Source: Bacteroidota bacterium (GTDB lineage Bacteria > Zhuqueibacterota > JdFR-76 > DREG01). From it: 9,383 nt of DNA. Every line of letters starts with the position of its first letter. Position 1 is the first letter of the stretch. Shown here piece by piece: positions 7,283 to 9,383 of the stretch. The position numbers and the translations under genes were made by a program. The stretch lies in contig JAUXJX010000044.1 of assembly GCA_030624545.1 (NCBI GenBank), forward strand, positions 1 to 9,383, given 5' to 3'. The notes beneath the pieces were generated by a model. That model searched no databases, was not told the DNA's origin, and worked only from the letters and a program-made list of their open reading frames with translations.

Positions 7283-7286
7283 TCCT
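7283..7286 (-). promoter_or_regulatory. Ribosome site of the second RND gene
   Basis: AGGA on the minus strand lies 8 bases before ATG 7274, inside the 79-base gap between the two RND genes. I see no terminator or convincing promoter in that gap, which supports co-transcription. Confidence 0.6.
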
Positions 7287-7353
7287 GATTCAAGTATAGA
7301 TAGTTGGAGATCCGGGTACATTCGACAAACAGCCAGAGATTCGCGCAAAAATT

Positions 7354-9383
7354 TCAAACCCGCCGGAAGATTCTAACCAAGCTGTTCTTAAAATCATCCA
7401 TGAGCGAATATAGCGTTGGCAGAATAATCAAAGTAAGAAATGTTGAGGTAGTCAGTCCGCCGAAAACGGCCAAACCAACGGGAGCCCAGGTTCCCGCTCG
7501 ACCCTCAATGGGTCCAAATACGGACGGGAGAAATAGAGGGATGATCATTGGCAGAAGGCCAAGATTCGTGGTGGCGGCGGTCATTAATATAGGGCGTATA
7601 CGATCCTTCCCTGCTTTGATAATGGCTTCCCTGCGATCCTCACAACGCTTCCTGGTCTGGTTAATGTGATCCACCAGAATGATGCCGTTGTTTACCACCA
7701 ACCCACTAACCACGAGAATTCCGAGGTAGGAGATGCTGCTGAGGTTCGTACCCGTCAGCCAGAAAATCAGAAAAACTCCAATCATGGCAAAAACAACGGA
7801 GGTGATAATTGTAAAAGGATGGATCAGCGACTCGAATAATGCCGCCATCACCATGAGGATTAGACCAAGCGCCAGGATAATGGCAAAGAGTGACACATCT
7901 TCTGACTGCCGCCAGGATCGCCAGTTTTGACCAAAACTCCAACTATACCCCGGCGGAAGCGCTAGATTGGCGAGCCGATTCGAGATTTCTTCGGTCGCGG
8001 TGAACATGCCACGCCCGGAAAGATCGCCCTGTACGCTTAATGTGTTACGCCGGCTTTCCCTTCGTATATTTTCGGGAGCCTGTCTCAAAGCCATGTCTGC
8101 CATAGTATATAACGGTACCATCTCGCCCGATTGATTTTCGACCGAGAGATTGCGCAGTTTTTCCATGCTCGTTCTATCTTCCTCGCGCAGGGTTACTTCG
8201 ATATCAACTTCGCGATCTTGAGTCTTGAAGCGACTCACCCCTCTTTCCGACAGCGCCGATTGGATGCTGCTCGCCACACGCTGTGAGGATAAACCTAACC
8301 GATTGACGCGCGACCGGTTGACAACGACCTGAACCTCTTCTTGACCGCTTTCATAACTTGTTTCGAGATTCTTCAATCCCCCCACTTCTTTGATTCTTGA
8401 CATCACCTCATCGGCTATCATGTTCAATACTTCCAGACTTTCCCCTTGCAGTTGAATATTCAAACCGCTTCCGCCCGAAGCCATCCTATGTGATCGACTC
8501 AACCGAAAATTCACGCCGGGTAATTGTGGAAAGATCTTCTGGACGCTGTCAAGAATGGCCATGGAGGACAAGCTCGTTTTGGGCTGCTCATTCAGATATA
8601 CCGTGAACCGGCTCCGTCCGCCCCGGTTGTCCCATCCGCGTCCGAAATTTGTACTTATGGCCCTGATATCAAGCTCCTCCTTACGCTTGAGTAAATCAGT
8701 TTCAACCGTCTCGTACAAGCCTTGCATCTGACTTATCTTATAGGAAGCGGGCAGATCAACACGAAAATCCAGACGGCGGGTTGGCGTCGGAGCTTGAAAT
8801 TCGCGGTCAATCTGGCCCAACATGTACTTGGCGGCAAAAAAGATTAGTACCGCAACGGCAACGGTTATGAGACGATGGTCCAGGGTCCAGTGTAGTATTC
8901 TGGAATATTTATCTGCCAGCCATATCAGGTCTTTGGGCTTTTGCCGTTCCTTTCCGACAAAGAGTTTCGACGCCATCAGCGGAACAACGGTCATCGCGAT
9001 GATCATGGACGAAAGTAAGATGGCGCAGATTACAACGCCGAAATCATACATAAAGCGTGACATAAAGCCCCCCTCCAACATCAGGAGCGGCGTAAAGACG
9101 ATCATGGAGGTTACAGTAGCCGCCAGAATTGGCATACCTACCTCCCTGCTGCCCACGATAGCCGCATTCCGGGCGGAAAGCCCTTCCTCCTGCTTGTGCC
9201 GAAAGATATTTTCAACAACGACAATGGAGGGGTCGACCAACATGCCAATTGCATAGACCATCCCCATCATTGAGACCAGATTCAGCGTAATCTCAGAACT
9301 TATAGGCTTGAGGCGCAGAAGATACATGACCAAGAATGAAAACACGATGGCTACCGGAATGGCTGTTGCAATGATTGCGGTGC
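7354..9383 (-). CDS. RND-family efflux transporter, inner-membrane subunit, 5' end missing
   Basis: About 675 codons are visible. The frame continues past base 9383, so the real start and roughly the first 360 residues (TM1, the first porter loop, TM2 and part of TM3) are outside the window. Residue numbers here count from the codon at 9345, which is an internal GTG. TM4 carries AIGMLVDPSIVVVEN (32-46): the first relay Asp is kept (Asp38), but the next residue is Pro where AcrB has Asp408. TM5 and TM6 follow to about 128, a short cytoplasmic link, TM7 (about 159-175), the second porter loop (about 178-480), and TM8-TM12 with GLVVNNGIILVD (548-559) and RIRPILMT (582-589). The protein ends in a short basic tail. 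It lies 79 bases upstream of a second, different RND gene, as in systems where two RND subunits assemble together. An adaptor gene would be expected further upstream. Confidence 0.92.
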   Translation of the reverse strand, partial: TAIIATAIPVAIVFSFLVMYLLRLKPISSEITLNLVSMMGMVYAIGMLVDPSIVVVENIFRHKQEEGLSARNAAIVGSREVGMPILAATVTSMIVFTPLLMLEGGFMSRFMYDFGVVICAILLSSMIIAMTVVPLMASKLFVGKERQKPKDLIWLADKYSRILHWTLDHRLITVAVAVLIFFAAKYMLGQIDREFQAPTPTRRLDFRVDLPASYKISQMQGLYETVETDLLKRKEELDIRAISTNFGRGWDNRGGRSRFTVYLNEQPKTSLSSMAILDSVQKIFPQLPGVNFRLSRSHRMASGGSGLNIQLQGESLEVLNMIADEVMSRIKEVGGLKNLETSYESGQEEVQVVVNRSRVNRLGLSSQRVASSIQSALSERGVSRFKTQDREVDIEVTLREEDRTSMEKLRNLSVENQSGEMVPLYTMADMALRQAPENIRRESRRNTLSVQGDLSGRGMFTATEEISNRLANLALPPGYSWSFGQNWRSWRQSEDVSLFAIILALGLILMVMAALFESLIHPFTIITSVVFAMIGVFLIFWLTGTNLSSISYLGILVVSGLVVNNGIILVDHINQTRKRCEDRREAIIKAGKDRIRPILMTAATTNLGLLPMIIPLFLPSVFGPIEGRAGTWAPVGLAVFGGLTTSTFLTLIILPTLYSLMDDFKNSLVRIFRRV

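Noticed and set aside
7275..7353. A possible promoter or terminator between the two RND genes
   Set aside because: I found no stem followed by a T-run on the minus strand and no matched -35/-10 pair. The gap is best read as an intra-operon spacer.
8822..9256. A 144-codon plus-strand open frame opposite the first RND gene
   Set aside because: It overlaps the conserved TM4-TM7 region of the RND pump in antisense, and its composition looks like a mirror of hydrophobic helices.
9343..9345. GTG at 9345 as the start of the first RND gene
   Set aside because: The frame continues upstream to the window edge with a TM-like sequence (IIATAIPVAIVFSFLVM), and an RND protein starting here would lack TM1, TM2 and the first porter domain. 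The true start is outside the window.

Overview
The window holds six genes, all on the minus strand, so transcription runs from high to low coordinates. Two inner-membrane RND efflux pumps, a single-membrane-span pilus/secretion assembly platform and a PilP/GspC-type protein imply a diderm (Gram-negative-type) bacterium. Base composition looks balanced by eye. The protein sequences do not match a genus I can name, so I leave the taxonomy open.

Region 1 (9383 to 4092) holds two RND transporter subunits in tandem, 79 bases apart. The first is cut by the window edge and lacks its N-terminal third; the second is complete at 1060 residues. They are distinct proteins: their TM4 proton-relay motifs differ (VDP against VDN), and only the second has a long amphipathic insert between TM6 and TM7. 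A periplasmic adaptor and an outer-membrane channel would be expected upstream, outside the window.

Region 2 (4091 to 3536) holds a small HU-family nucleoid protein. An AT-rich, repeat-bearing leader precedes it and a good Rho-independent terminator follows it. That terminator closes the upstream transcription unit.

Region 3 (3535 to 1) starts with about 300 bases of leader containing short palindromes, followed by a tight operon. The first gene fuses a PilM-type actin-like domain to a PilN-type membrane protein and carries a long acidic N-terminal tail. A PilO-like protein and the start of a membrane-anchored PilP/GspC-like protein follow. Together they make the alignment platform between the cytoplasmic motor and the outer-membrane secretin in type IV pilus or type II secretion machines. 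The order M-N-O-P predicts a secretin gene (PilQ/GspD) below coordinate 1.

I did not find a wholly unknown system. The most unusual object is the PilM-PilN fusion. Its motifs are pilus-like, but its layout is that of GspL, so the locus looks intermediate between a type IV pilus and a type II secretion platform.
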